A stretch of DNA of 64,000 nucleotides, taken from contig NC_066313.1 in NCBI RefSeq assembly GCF_022539315.1, positions 35,129,059 to 35,193,058 on the forward strand. Reading direction: 5' to 3'. Both the position numbers and the translations under genes were made by a program. The DNA comes from Serinus canaria (lineage: Eukaryota > Chordata > Aves > Passeriformes > Fringillidae). Shown one piece after another: positions 1 through 11,637 of this stretch (its first letter is position 1; each line of letters starts with the position of its first letter). Below the pieces are notes generated by a model that made no database searches, was not told the origin of the DNA, and saw only the letters and a list, made by a program, of their open reading frames with translations.

Positions 1-3000
1 AATGTGCCAAAGTGGCCTTTCCTAAAATATACAGATTTAATGACAGCAATAAGAAACCTCAATTCTGTGACTGTCTGCTTATAATTGGGCAAAAACCTTC
101 TATCTTTTTAACCTTAGTCAGAATCCATAAGGAGATACAAGGGAAAAAGTCCCTTACTTAAGTGTTAACTATACTTTGCTACTGTCCCTCACTATACCTG
201 ACCAAATCATCAACATCTCTGTAGCTCAAAGTTTGATCCTATTCAACTCATGAGAGAAGCTGAAGCAGATCCAGAGTAAAATATTATGTGTTCTCTTGCA
301 AGAAAATATAGTGAAACAATCTCAAGATTAACTCACTGACTAGCATTTCATGAACAAAACTTTTTTCCAGTAACAGCTGGTTAGAAGAAACTGGCTTATC
401 TTGACAAGCAATCCCTTATTATTTAATACATTAATACCATCTACTTTGGAGTATAGAAGAATAAACAGGAAGGAAATCTTCCAGACTCGGCAAATGCCAT
501 CTGGCCCAGGACACTGAAGCATGATTCCATGTTCTTGAAAGAGTATATTGCTTGCCTAAAGCTATCAGTTCAGATTCATGGTCTCTATCCTTATCTTCAA
601 AGCCCACAAGATCCCAGAAGTACCATCTGAACACCAGGTATTCATTGTTCTTAACATAATGCTGATATAAAACTCATGCATGCTTATAAACAGGATTCAA
701 AACAAACCTCTGTTTGCAGTGTGATTAGGAGAGAAAGGTGGTGAATTTAGGCAATATATTTAATGCTGACATTATAGGCAGCCCGGTAGTCTGCTGAACA
801 CCATAAAGCTCATGTAAAACAATTGACACTTACTATCAGACTGGCTTCACATGCGCTTGAAAATGATTTGGTCCTTTAAGATTTCCTTACAAACATAATA
901 GCAGAGCATCCTGTCATATTCCCAAACCCTCCTCTTGCAAACATTATTCTGTAATTCTTGAAATAAATAGAGAAAAAAAACCCAAATTGAGTATTTGACT
1001 ACTGTTGATTGTAGAATACATTTAGAAACATTGAAAAAAAATCTGCAGTACAATAATAGAAATGCCAACCATTAAGGAAGTATGGAGTAATTAATGGGAC
1101 AGCAAAGAGTTTCCATTATGGAAAAAGACAATAATGACTACATATGTTCTACAGAAAGGATATTGTAAACTATGCCACTGAAGATTAAAGTTCCTGAATT
1201 TGTTTTGTTTGCTGATTGTTTTCCTGTGAAGTGTCATTTACACATTCTGTATTGCATCATAAAAATTTCCTGCAATGCAACACTTTCCTATTCAAGCATG
1301 ACTTGCACTAGGGCAAACAGGGTACCAGTAAAGAAGACTCTACATTATTTCTTAATCAAAACCTTAATAGGTCTAATACAGATATCTTTTCTTAGGAAAG
1401 GACTGTCTACAACTCAGCACCTAGGGTGTTCTGTTGAAAAACAGATTAGAAATGGAGGTACAAATCCAAGTGTCTGAAAATTAAAGCATTCATGAGTAGT
1501 ACTAATAAAAAGTAGATGACACCTGGGTATCTAGAATCACCTCTCACAGGTTAAAGACTGACTAATAGGCTGGAATCATTCTACAGTTTCCAGAGGGAAG
1601 TACTGGCCTTGCAGATTAGGAAATGTTGTCATCTCTCTGGAGCTCATTGGAGGCTCCTATTCTGTCGGCCCCTAAAGTGTAAATACCCAGTGGGCAGCAT
1701 CTTTATCTCTAAGGTTCGAGCGCTTACATTTCAGTGAGGTATAAAAGAGTTAGGTAGTTTCTGTAGGAATAATTTGATTTTTCTGTCAGATGGTAGAGAA
1801 AGAGTAGTTTGCCCTGACAGCAAGGTTAGATAAACTGTATGACTCCCTGCTATGGTTTGCATAGGTTTTTATGCCTTAAATGCATGCATGTAATTTTAAA
1901 AACCTGAACTAAAATCTAATGGAAGTTATGGTTATGAAAATAATAGCAGCAGCTCAAATTTATTATGGTAGCATCATAATTCAGGCTGTAGGTCTAAACC
2001 CATCCTTCACTGATAAACTGTTTTCATCCTGTCACTGATGAAGTAGTAGCTCAATCCAAGAGAGGCTCATACCATCCATAGCACAATCTCATGCTTTAGG
2101 ATAAAAGATACACAAAAACATAGAGGAAGGACTTAAGCCACAAGCTTTCAGACTCTTCATATCAGTGGTGGAATGCATTTCTCACAGCTGTCTGTGCAAC
2201 TTTAGTATCAAACTTCTAACTGAAAACACTTTAGATGATATTCACATTCAACTAACATGCTTAAAGTGATTTTCCACAAGCCTCAATTGGAGAACTATGT
2301 TCTAAGCTACTATGCTCTCTCAAATGAGGAGTGACAGTAAGTTCATGCATGCATCTAGATAATTATATATAAAACATGAATTAGTGCCACACTAATTGAC
2401 AACCTTCTCTAAAATTAAACCAGCAACAGTCCATCTCCAGCTGTACTTCTGCTATCTTGAACAGATTTGTGTTTCAGAGATGGGCAGCTCTGCTGGCTCC
2501 AAGACCTGCATGTTGAGCATCTCACCTCATCAAGTGCCACAAAGACATAAATGCCACATAACCGCAGAGGTGAAATATGGTGTAGTCTAGGAGTACTTCA
2601 CAAACTGGAAATGACTGCCCATCTGCAGGGATCCTGGCATTCAAATTACAGGACAAGGACAGTGTAGGCAAGCCTGATGGAGCCAGCCAGCTGCGCCAAC
2701 CCAAACAACCTCAGCTTGCTCCCTTCTCACAGCCAGGCAGTCCCTGCACCTGCTGCCTTGCCAGCACATGTTGCACAGTGTAACACATCTAATCATGGGT
2801 TTCTGTATTGCTTAAAACCCTCAACTTCATCACTGCTTTAATTTCTTTTTTCCCCCTTTCTTTCCTTTATGCCTGAAGATCAATAGAGTACTCAGACATA
2901 CTGCCTTGCAACTTGATAGTGATCTGCCCTAAGGTGTGGTGGTTCAACCATTTTTTTCAGCCTGAGAGTCTCCATTAGCACCAGGATGTGACAATGATTA

Positions 3001-4744
3001 GGAGATCAAAGCCCAATATGGTAGAAGAGAATCTCTCTTTTACTGTCAGAGGTAAAAAGTTTGGAATTATAATGCATATTTCTTGTCATCCTCATGCTTT
3101 CCCCCATAAATAATTATAGCTCCTGTTCACTTATTCATATATTTAAAAAAATTCACTGGTTTATTTATTGTCTTTGAATTTATTTGCATGTACTGTGCCT
3201 TCTCATCAACTCAAATGCTAATAGAGATTCTTTGAATCATTTGCAATAATAATCATATTTTCATTCTTTCGTATTTATTGGTGAGCCTGCTTTGTCTACT
3301 AGATTATACATATAATTCTCCTCTATATTCACTAGTAAGAAACTATGGTATGATGAAAATGATGTTTATGAAAATGTAATTTACACTCTTTGTGATAGGG
3401 AAAGTCAGTCATACTAAGTAATATGCATTTTAGGAAATTTATCAGATACCCAGAATGGTATTCATGACTGAGAACTCCCAACTGGTATGCTGTGAAAGAT
3501 TGTTTTGTATCATTTGCAGAATGCTGATTCCTAGGACTGGGATCTCATTTCTGCTATATCTAATATCATTTAAATTTTGGTGAAGGAAAAAAGGAAGTGA
3601 TCTTTGCTGTGGAGTAATGGGACCAGGTGATGACTGATTTATTATGTCAGAGATGAAGCTTGACTCTGATCTTTTAAAATAACTTTTCCATGGAAAAATA
3701 ACAGGCCTTTAAGTGCTCTATTTATCTGCTAGATACAATGAAATTGGCAGCACACTTCTGGTATTGAACAGCAATGTTCCCTTTAATCGATAGAGTCTCC
3801 ATCTCCAGTTCAGTTAGGTCCTCCAATGAATTCTTCCTGCTAACGCTTATGTGGTAAACTGGTTACGCAGGCATCAAAAATTATGAAATTGAGCTGAAAA
3901 TTCTTCTTTTCATAATAATTGCATGTTTCTATGAAATAACAGAGGACTGGAAGATGCTGCTCTGTCTGACCTTGAACTGTTAATAATAAGAGCTTGTAAC
4001 CGTGTTTCATCACTCCCTGGCCTGGGGGATTATATCTCCTTTAGCATGCATCTTATAAAAAACCTAGACAAGGTTCAGTGTATGGTGGGTGTGATGGCTG
4101 GAAATTTTAGTTAAAAATACAGATTTCATCTAGTTAATATCTTCCTAAAAATGTAATTATAAAAACAATGCTCCTAAATAGGAAAGAAACAATTATTCTT
4201 TGCCTAGATTATTTACTAGGTAGGGAAAAGTTGGAAGAGACTTTTCTTAAAGAAATAGTCCTGTTTCCAGAAGAATAGTTGCTCTTATTTTCTCCAAAAT
4301 AAACAAAGGAAACTGAAGAATGAAAAAAAAAAAATTGGATGCTAACAGATCACTGACAGAGTGTGAGGAATAAATACAGTGGTGTATGAAGTAATCTAAA
4401 TATAGGATCTACATGTTATTTTGAAACTTATAAAGTACCTGCATCAACCCACATGCATATATGCATATGCAATACCTGGATGCTTGTTTTCACTATCATC
4501 ACTATTTAAAATTTCTAGGCTTCGTTTGAGAAGTTCAACTACTAATACTCTTCAAGGAAGATGTGGCCATTGCTCTTGATGGAAATAGCAGCATTTCCCA
4601 CCTCTGTGAAAGGCTTCACAAACACTTAGGGAGTCACTATTTCCCCGTCTCCTGCCCTAACATGTGCCCTTCACATCTCATACCAAACACATGGATCACA
4701 GTTCCATCTCCACACTTATTTTCACCCTCTCAGTTACCTGGTTT
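1..4744. other. Unique non-coding DNA, no gene recognised
   Basis: AT-rich sequence with only short, shadow-like open frames (at most about 100 codons, none resembling a known protein). I see no recognisable transposon, RNA gene or exon with convincing splice sites. The only structure is a few short self-complementary ATGC runs, for example near 1880-1893 and 2344-2353, which are common in AT-rich vertebrate DNA. Diverged elements or conserved non-coding elements could be hidden here, since recognising them needs alignment. Confidence 0.5.
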
Positions 4745-4858
4745 ATTGGGTTTGTAGGGCAAGATCTTGTTAGCAAAGGGCTTGCAGTGTGTTCTGTGAG
4801 AAGCTGCTGGAAGTTTCCCCCATGTCCAACAGAGCCAAGGCCAGCTGGCTCCATGCTG
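4745..4858 (+). mobile_element. Probable ERV LTR fragment
   Basis: The stretch reading roughly GAGAAGCTGCTGGAAG, then CCCCCATGTCCAACAGAG, then CCAGCTGGCTCC resembles a sequence I associate with multicopy avian retroviral LTRs. It is locally more GC-rich than its surroundings and about 110 bp long, so it would be only an internal piece: no paired TG...CA ends, target duplication or internal retroviral region is visible. The match is from memory, not from alignment. A good splice-donor-like string, CTG|GTAAGT, lies exactly at its right edge (GT at 4859), so a non-coding exon is the alternative reading. Confidence 0.35.
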
Positions 4859-5464
4859 GTAAGTCTGGGTGGAGGGAAGGTGTTTTAAGGTTTGGGTTTT
4901 ATTTTCTCATTTTCTGCTCTAATTCTGATTGGTAATAAACTAATTTGCCCACAACAAATCTTTTTTTCCCATGGCAGTAACTGATAAGTGATCTCTTCCT
5001 GTCCTTTTCTCAACTCATGACCCAGTCAGGGTCAACCCACCAAACCTTCTCATATTCCACCCCTCTCCTGCTATGTACCATTCCAGTGGTACATCAACAC
5101 TCTTCCTTCAACCATAAAACCAGACAAAGTATGGGTAGCAAGAGAAGGGAGGTAACAGGAAGGCATGTGATGATGCACAGCAAAGCTCAGATGATAAAAC
5201 TTCTGAGTACTCAATCAACTCCAGCTGTGATTCCTTTCCACCCACTTCTCAGCAGGATAAGGTTAGTCAGTCTACCAGAGCCTGTGTTAATGGTTCCTAA
5301 CTCCCACCCCCTGCATCTCATTTAGGAACTTGCACAGCTTGCAGGATATGGAGCATCATGTAGAGAAGGAGGATAGTTGATTTCATAAATCAGAGGGCAG
5401 TTTTGAAACTTGTCAAATGTCTACTACTCTTGAAATAGAAGTATTTTGAAAACCTAAAAGATAA

Positions 5465-5520
5465 CTTAAAAAGACAAAAAAACAAACCAAAAAACAAACA
5501 ACAACAAAAGCAAAAAACCC
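5465..5520. repeat. A-rich low-complexity tract (AAAAC-like)
   Basis: A run of A-tracts broken by single C or G bases (AAACAAACC, AAACAACAACAAAAG and similar). It is a simple low-complexity sequence with no clear unit length. It could be the decayed tail of a retroelement, but no element body is visible beside it. Confidence 0.6.
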
Positions 5521-6182
5521 AACTACAAGACATTTAAAACAGAGACATTTGTTTTGTAAGGGACAGCAGTAAGAACACTGAAAGCCTTGATTCAGTTCTC
5601 AGACATGTACATGAGTACAACAGCCTTGAGGTGTTACAGAATGTAAAATGAACAGAAAGCAAGTAAAGCTTGTTTTTACTCTAATTTATGACCAACACCT
5701 AGCCCTGGAGGCCTTCATTCAGCCTAAATTCCACATAAGCTTTGGTACATCTTTGTTGGCTCTGGGCTTTAGGAGGCAGGCAGCCAATGGGAAATACCAG
5801 GCTCAGAGATTTAAGTGGAATTCAGGCTGGGGGAAAGTTGGCTGAAGTATGATTTTCATAGATTTGTTTTTCCTTGATATTAAGATAACTTTAAAAATAT
5901 ATCTTTTTGGACTGTAGAGTAGTTTTTCTCAAGTTTTCTCTATGGGAAATCCAACAATATTTTCACTCCTTTTAATTTATTAAAAAAGTCAAGCAACTCC
6001 TGTTATAATAATTAGAAAGCCATATGATGTATTTGATTGTTTTTTGAAAAGATAGCTTCAAGTAACAGGAAAGAAGGATTAATTTTTTTACTATTATTTC
6101 TAATAACATTTCAATGTGTGATAGAAGCTGCAAGGGGATTTTTATGAATTTCCAACCAGACTGCTGATAAATCCTGGCCTAT

Positions 6183-6217
6183 ACAAATAATTAATAGCCC
6201 AAACAAATAATTAATAG
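6183..6217. repeat. Short 20-bp-period tandem duplication
   Basis: The 15-mer ACAAATAATTAATAG occurs at 6183-6197 and again, identical, at 6203-6217, a 20-bp period. This is a simple local duplication, probably from replication slippage. No function is implied. Confidence 0.7.
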
Positions 6218-8140
6218 ACATTTGAAATGTGCACAACAAGAAGAAGTCTTGGCTCTGGGAGTTTACTGAATGCTCAGTTTCAGCTTGTCCAGTGTATTGT
6301 AATTCTGAATCGAATCCTTAAAAAAATTCCCTCTCCAGTACCACCCTTATTCCATTACCACTGCAATTTAATGGCAAACACAACTCTGATTATGCTGATA
6401 ACATCTCAACTGAAAATTTAGTGAAGTCAAAAACCAAAAGATGTTGACAATGCTTACTGCAGTCACTATATTGTTCTGAACATGGAAAAAAGAAGGAATT
6501 AAAACCCCATGATCTAAATTTCTTTCTGTAAAGTGAGTCCATGTAAGGTAACAGCAACTAGAAATACCTCAGATTGTTCAGACTTCAAATAGTCTTTTCT
6601 TATTTTTTTTAGACAATTGAAAATTTTGGGGTTGATCCAAAATGCCCCTTTTTTTTTTTTGGTGATGGATCAGCAACAACAAAAAAAATAATAATTCATT
6701 GTGCTGTGCTCTTAGGATGACGGGATAGTAGGGCCAGTTCACCACAAATTCTAATGTCTACAAAAGATACTGATTAAAAATGGTAAAATATTATTAATAT
6801 AGCAAAATAGCTAAAATGTAAGGATCCAGATGAAATGAGCACTTGATCTTGGAGCAGTCTGGGAACACTGAACAATGCCTGAGAACCAAAATTCTAAAAA
6901 TCACTTTAAAAGCTTTCAGGCTGTTGTCTTAGTTAGAAAAGCTTGTTTGAGAAGAGAATGATGTAGAGGGAAAATAATAAAGGTCACATTTTTCTGAAGC
7001 CTTACACAGTGTGTTTAACAATAACTGGGCCTCCAAGGATGTCAATCTTTTATTTCAGGCAATCAAATCAGTACAGTAAAAGTGAAAATATAGAAAATGG
7101 TTTACCCAGAACTGGAATTATTTCAGAAGCCAAAAGGGTAATGTTAGAAATTTTCTGTCTACTGTAATTACCCATATTTAAACACTTGGTAAATTATTTA
7201 TAAACAGTTATGTGGGCACTCAGAGTACACTTTTCTGAGGAATCTGTAGAGGAATGAATGTCAACAGCAAATCTGGGGGAAGCTTGCTTGACTCATGTGT
7301 CACCACAAGCCACTAAGATAAAAAAAAGATGCTGAAACTCCAGAATGGGCTACTCACTCTCCCGTGAGAGATTTGATCATGGTTTGGTAGGAACATGCTC
7401 TAATTCCAAAGGAACCAAATAGGATCCCAGTTCCATCAACCTTTTTTTAATTTTCATTTTTGCAGAAAAAACTATAAATACTGGTGAGTGAATCACACAG
7501 GGGAGACCACATGTGAGCAACTGGAGGAGTTCAGCATTGTTGGAAATGGAAAATCTGTGTCACTGCCATGTGCATCTCAGTATGGATCATGGATGACTGG
7601 AGTTTACACCAGACTATTTTTAATCCATTATATGGCCATCTTCCTGCATTTTGTTTGATTTATAAAAACTTTTTTGTTCATTCATTTTTCCATAGTGGAT
7701 ATCACAGTCTTTATAGTATACAGTACAATAAGAGGTTGGTGAAAAAGAAGGTGGGGAGATAAATTGTGTCAAGGCAAAACATTCTTGGACAGTATTTGCT
7801 ATCTATGAATGCACACTTTCTTCTCTGTAGTCCTACCAGTGTTTCCTTGCAAATGACCCACAATCAATCTCAAATGGACACTTGAAATACTACTACATTG
7901 TGGATTAAAGGACTATGACTCCAATAGGAATCAAGAAGAATTGCTTATCTAATGCATTCTATCATTAGAGGAGGAGATACAGAGGGAAGGTCAATAAAAG
8001 GAGCTGTTTGACATCAGTGAAATACTCAGAGCACTTCAAAAAGAAGCCCAAAGCTGTAAGACTAGTGTTAGTCAAGTGTTCAGTAGTAGCAAATTCGTTT
8101 TAAAGCTTGGTGTAACACAAAGATGTGAAAAATCCCTGAG

Positions 8141-8169
8141 ATAAAAAAAATAAATAAATATTTATTTTA
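8141..8169. repeat. (AAAT)n-like run with self-complementary core
   Basis: An A-run followed by TAAATAAATATTTATTTTA. The core AAATAAATATTTATTT is a perfect palindrome, so the patch could fold on either strand. It is AT-only low-complexity sequence. Confidence 0.65.
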
Positions 8170-8754
8170 GGTATGAGAAAATTTTGTAGCAGCAGAGACC
8201 AGTCTCCCTGGGCTGCAAGGCAGCATCACATACATCTCAGCTTGTCCACATACAGAATTTCTCAAGTATTTTCCATATTTCCCTCCATTTGCCATTGAGG
8301 GCCGCGAATTGCTCCCTGTTTTCTGGGGAGTTTTTCAGTAAGATCAGTTACTGGAATACAATCACATTTCAGTGTGATTTCAAATAGTCATTTTTAATGT
8401 GAAATAATAAACTTGCTGATGAGTAATTTTTCCTTCCAAAGAGGTTTAATTATGCAGCCTCCCCATTCTCTTTGATGGATGCATATTACTTTCATTGGCT
8501 ACCATGACAATGAAGAAATTAATGATGGGATGTAACAAAAACTTTCTGTTCCCTCAGGTATATAACTTTTCTCCAAGTTTTCTCTGAAGTAGCTGAAACA
8601 GCAGCAGAAAAAGTCTGCTGAACTATGTAAGTCAATTGTAGAAGTACTGTATTAATAAATACAATTTCATTGAATTCTGGGGAATGTCTGCTAAACTGAT
8701 ATGGAATTCTCTTTCCTTCTCCTAGAACCCTTTTAAACCACCTGTGTTGATCAC

Positions 8755-8996
8755 CTCATTATTGTGTGAGGTTAAAAGAGGCCAAGTACCAGGTCCTGGA
8801 CTTAGATCCCAACAACCCCAGGAGTGCTACAAGCTGGGGGAACAATGGCTGGAAAATTGTGTGGTGGAAAAGGTCCTTGGAGTGCCAGTCAAGAGAGGAT
8901 GAACATGAGCCAGCAAGTGCCCAGGGGGCCAAGAAGGCCAGTGGCATCCTGGCCTGGATCAGCCATTGTGTATCCAGCAGGACTGGGACAAGTGCT
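8755..8996 (+). mobile_element. CR1 LINE fragment (3' part of ORF2 region), sense
   Basis: The sequence aligns by eye with the conserved part of bird CR1 that lies upstream of the 3' end: GGCCAAGTACCAGGTCCTGG, then a segment close to ACAACCCCAGG-GCTACAAGCTGGGG, then AACATGAGCCAGCAAGTGCC, CCAAGAAGGCCA and GCATCCTGGCCTGGATCAG. It is truncated at both ends; the usual downstream part ending in the octamer repeats is missing after about 8996. The surviving frames of roughly 70-107 codons are remnants of the element's coding sequence and are not a host gene. It lies 400 bp from a second CR1 piece in the opposite orientation. Confidence 0.85.
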
Positions 8997-9395
8997 GCTG
9001 GTGGTTGCCTTGGTGAAAAACAGCTGTGCCAGGCTGAGATGATTCTTCTCATTGGGGATTACTTCTGTTTTCAGAGGCTGATGTCCTGATTCCAGATCCA
9101 GCTTTCCTTTGAGCAAAACAGTTTTGTGTGTGTGATGCTCTGTAAGCACTGTAGAAATGAGGCTATCTCTTGTGCTGTAATGCAATACACAGGATTTCCT
9201 CTCTCCCACAACATACAGAGTACCAAGATATCTTTCATGATAAAATACATCACTGTCTTCTTCTGGCCAATTAGTCCTAGACACTTTCAAATATTCAGTG
9301 AAGCAAACAAAACCAAAAAAAAGTAGCAACGTTTTAAGGAAAAGTAACAACTTTCAGTTCCTGGTGCTGCATATCAGGTCATTTAAGATTTTTTT
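8997..9395. other. Spacer between two CR1 pieces
   Basis: About 400 bp separating the plus-strand and minus-strand CR1 fragments. I recognise nothing in it; it may be diverged CR1 or unique DNA. A 153-codon minus-strand frame spans it (8889-9350) but resembles nothing known, and it crosses CR1 antisense sequence, so it is not called. Confidence 0.4.
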
Positions 9396-9895
9396 CTCTC
9401 CAGGACTTTATCCCCTGGTATTCTCCTGATCAAATATCTGAAGAATTCAAGGTCTACTCTCCTGAAGTCCAGGCCAGCTTGCAGTGTGCCCTCCTCACTG
9501 CCCCAAGGATCTCCATGACTTCATAGTCATTGTAGCCCAGACTGTTCTTTAGTTTCACATTCCCCACCCTTGCTGGTGAGAATAAGGTCCAGCGTAGTGA
9601 GGGAACAAAGTCTACCACAGCACCTCTCCTTCTTGGCTCCACTATTACTTGGAGAAGGAAGTTACCATAAAGCATTCCAGGAACCTTGTGGAATGCCTGT
9701 GCCCTGCTGTGCTGTCCCTCCAGCCGATATTGATTGAGGTGCTGGAAGTCCCCCATGAGGAAGCAGAGTTTGTGAGTGTGAGGCTGCTCCTAATCTGTCC
9801 ATAGAGGTCCTCATCCACTCAGTCATCCTGGCAGGGTGGCTTCTAGCAGGCCCCACTATAATGCCACCTGTCCCTGTCCTCCTTTTAATCCTTTG
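9396..9895 (-). mobile_element. CR1 LINE ORF2 endonuclease-domain fragment, broken
   Basis: Read on the minus strand, this encodes the apurinic-type endonuclease region of CR1 ORF2. One frame reads GTGGIIVG and then AASHSQTLLPHGG. A shifted frame resumes with the hallmark MGDFQHLNQ (family GDFN/H; here Q replaces N), then NFLLQVIVEPRRRGAVVDF and GNVKLKNSLGYNDYEVMEIL. The domain (endonuclease/exonuclease/phosphatase fold) nicks target DNA for target-primed reverse transcription in intact elements. The change of frame near 9757 and the truncated ends mean it is inactive. A 5' (endonuclease) part standing alone, without the reverse transcriptase, is unusual because CR1 copies are normally 5'-truncated; an internal deletion or rearrangement is implied. 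Confidence 0.85.
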
Positions 9896-10699
9896 ATCTG
9901 ATCTGGAAGATCTTGGTAAGCGTGATGTCTGAACCATTTAAAATTACTGGCATCACAGATTTAAGCCCTTCCAGCTTTATTATTGTGCTTTCTATTTCTG
10001 AAGAGGACAAGTCATGTTTCATGTCTGGGAAATGTTCTGCTGAGATTTTAAACCCTAATCCAACCATCTCAGCATGTTAGGATGAAGCAATAACTTTCTT
10101 ATCTTTAGTTTTCATGGGTGAAACAGGTTATTAGATGAGGCTTTTTGGTCTGGTACAGCTGCAAGAAATAGAGTTTCTTTTCACTTAATACTTCTTGTTT
10201 TCATGTAATACGTCTTGTTTCAGTTTTCAAAACACTTAGCAGTGTATCCCAATTTTGTGTAGTGCAACGCCATATGTGAATGTGAATACAGCTGCTCAGT
10301 AAAAGCTGATAATTATGGTTAGTTTAGTCCCATAAACATTTGGATTATGCTCAGTCCTGAATCCACTAAATTCTAAAGCACATTCAGAGCTCTAAAGCAG
10401 CCGAATCTCCCGGTTTGCAAGTAGTCCTTTTGCCTGTGTGAGCCACAAATTTTGCTTACCAAAGGATGATATCGGGTGAAATGATTGATGTTGGCTCATA
10501 CCAAAAATCATGCAAGCAATGGAATACATAGAAAAATTAATCTACTTCACCCTGTCACTTTATGTGCCAAGAGGCTGTTGCCAGCCTAGAAATTAAAATC
10601 ATCCTTAAACAATCACTTTTGTCTGATTAACCCTTCATACACTTGTTTTAAATGATGCACCACTGCACAGCAAGTTGCAAAGGGAATTTTCCTGAAAGG

Positions 10700-10720
10700 C
10701 TGTATCTGTAACAGATACAG
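10700..10720. repeat. 21-bp near-palindrome
   Basis: CTGTATCTGT at 10700-10709 is followed, after a single A, by its exact reverse complement ACAGATACAG at 10711-10720. A one-base spacer is too tight for a stable hairpin loop but makes a strong dyad. It could be a protein-binding dyad or a small template-switch scar. Confidence 0.7.
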
Positions 10721-11626
10721 GAATTAAAAAAAATTAATGGTATTGCATATTTCCACTACCCTTTGACTCAGAACTTGACATCCATAGGAGAAGCTAATTC
10801 AAAGTGGTTTATATTATTTCAATAAGAGATCTTGTATGTCAAATGGAAAAATTTCAGTTGAGAGCTTGGTTTTTGATATCTTCTTTTGAGAAAACTCTGT
10901 TTTGTTCCAAAACTTTTAATTCAATATTTTTATTTTGTCTTTCAAATTACTTTTCTCTCAAATGTGTGATTTACTATGTAATAATAGAAATAAAATTTTG
11001 AAAGATGAGATAAAATTAATATTTTTTATATTATAAAAGATAAATGCTATCAATTATACAGACTGGAGGCAGAGCTTAATTGCTACGATTGCAGACTTTT
11101 CACTCTTTTCAGAAATTTTGCTTTCTTTCTCTGCCAAAAACATCTATTTTCCCACCTCTGCTTATTTTGGCAAGATCTCTTATGAACAAACACACAGAGA
11201 ACATCTCAATAACTGGAATTTTCAAATAGTTTGTACTGCAAGAAATGCTATTTTTAATGTACTAAAAATGCAATCTGCTTCCTACTGTGCTGCTTTAATT
11301 TCTCTGTGTTTCATAACTCAGTGAGTTTCCAACATGCTGACAGTTTACCTGGTAAGGCCAATATATAATGATGTTTATTAAAAGTGTCTCTTTGCCATCA
11401 GATCAAATTCTAATGTTGGGCTTAATGCATCCAACTTCTCTTAATAGTTGGCAATGACATACACGTTTTCCTACAGTTCCCACTGGATTCTTACAACAAA
11501 GGCTCTTGAAGTGTCCTCTGAATCTACAGAAGCCTGGTTTCCCTCCAAGATAATAGATGTCTGCAGTGTGCTTGAAGAATTCTGCACCTAGACCCACAAC
11601 ACAATGCCCGATTTTTGTCTTTCACT

Positions 11627-11637
11627 CCCCTTTTATA
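11627..11637 (-). promoter_or_regulatory. TATA-box-like site TATAAAAGGGG
   Basis: On the minus strand the bases read CTTATAAAAGGGGAGTG, a near-ideal TATA box for RNA polymerase II. Transcription would run toward lower coordinates from around 11,600. No open frame of note and no known element follows, so this could belong to an unrecognised LTR, drive a non-coding RNA, or be chance in AT-rich DNA. Confidence 0.25.

Larger units (their letters stand above)
4859..8754. other. Unique non-coding DNA with low-complexity patches
   Basis: No gene, RNA or transposon recognised apart from the small repeats listed separately at 5465, 6183 and 8141. Open frames are short and unlike known proteins. Homopolymer T and A runs occur, for example near 6649 and 6682. 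Confidence 0.5.
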
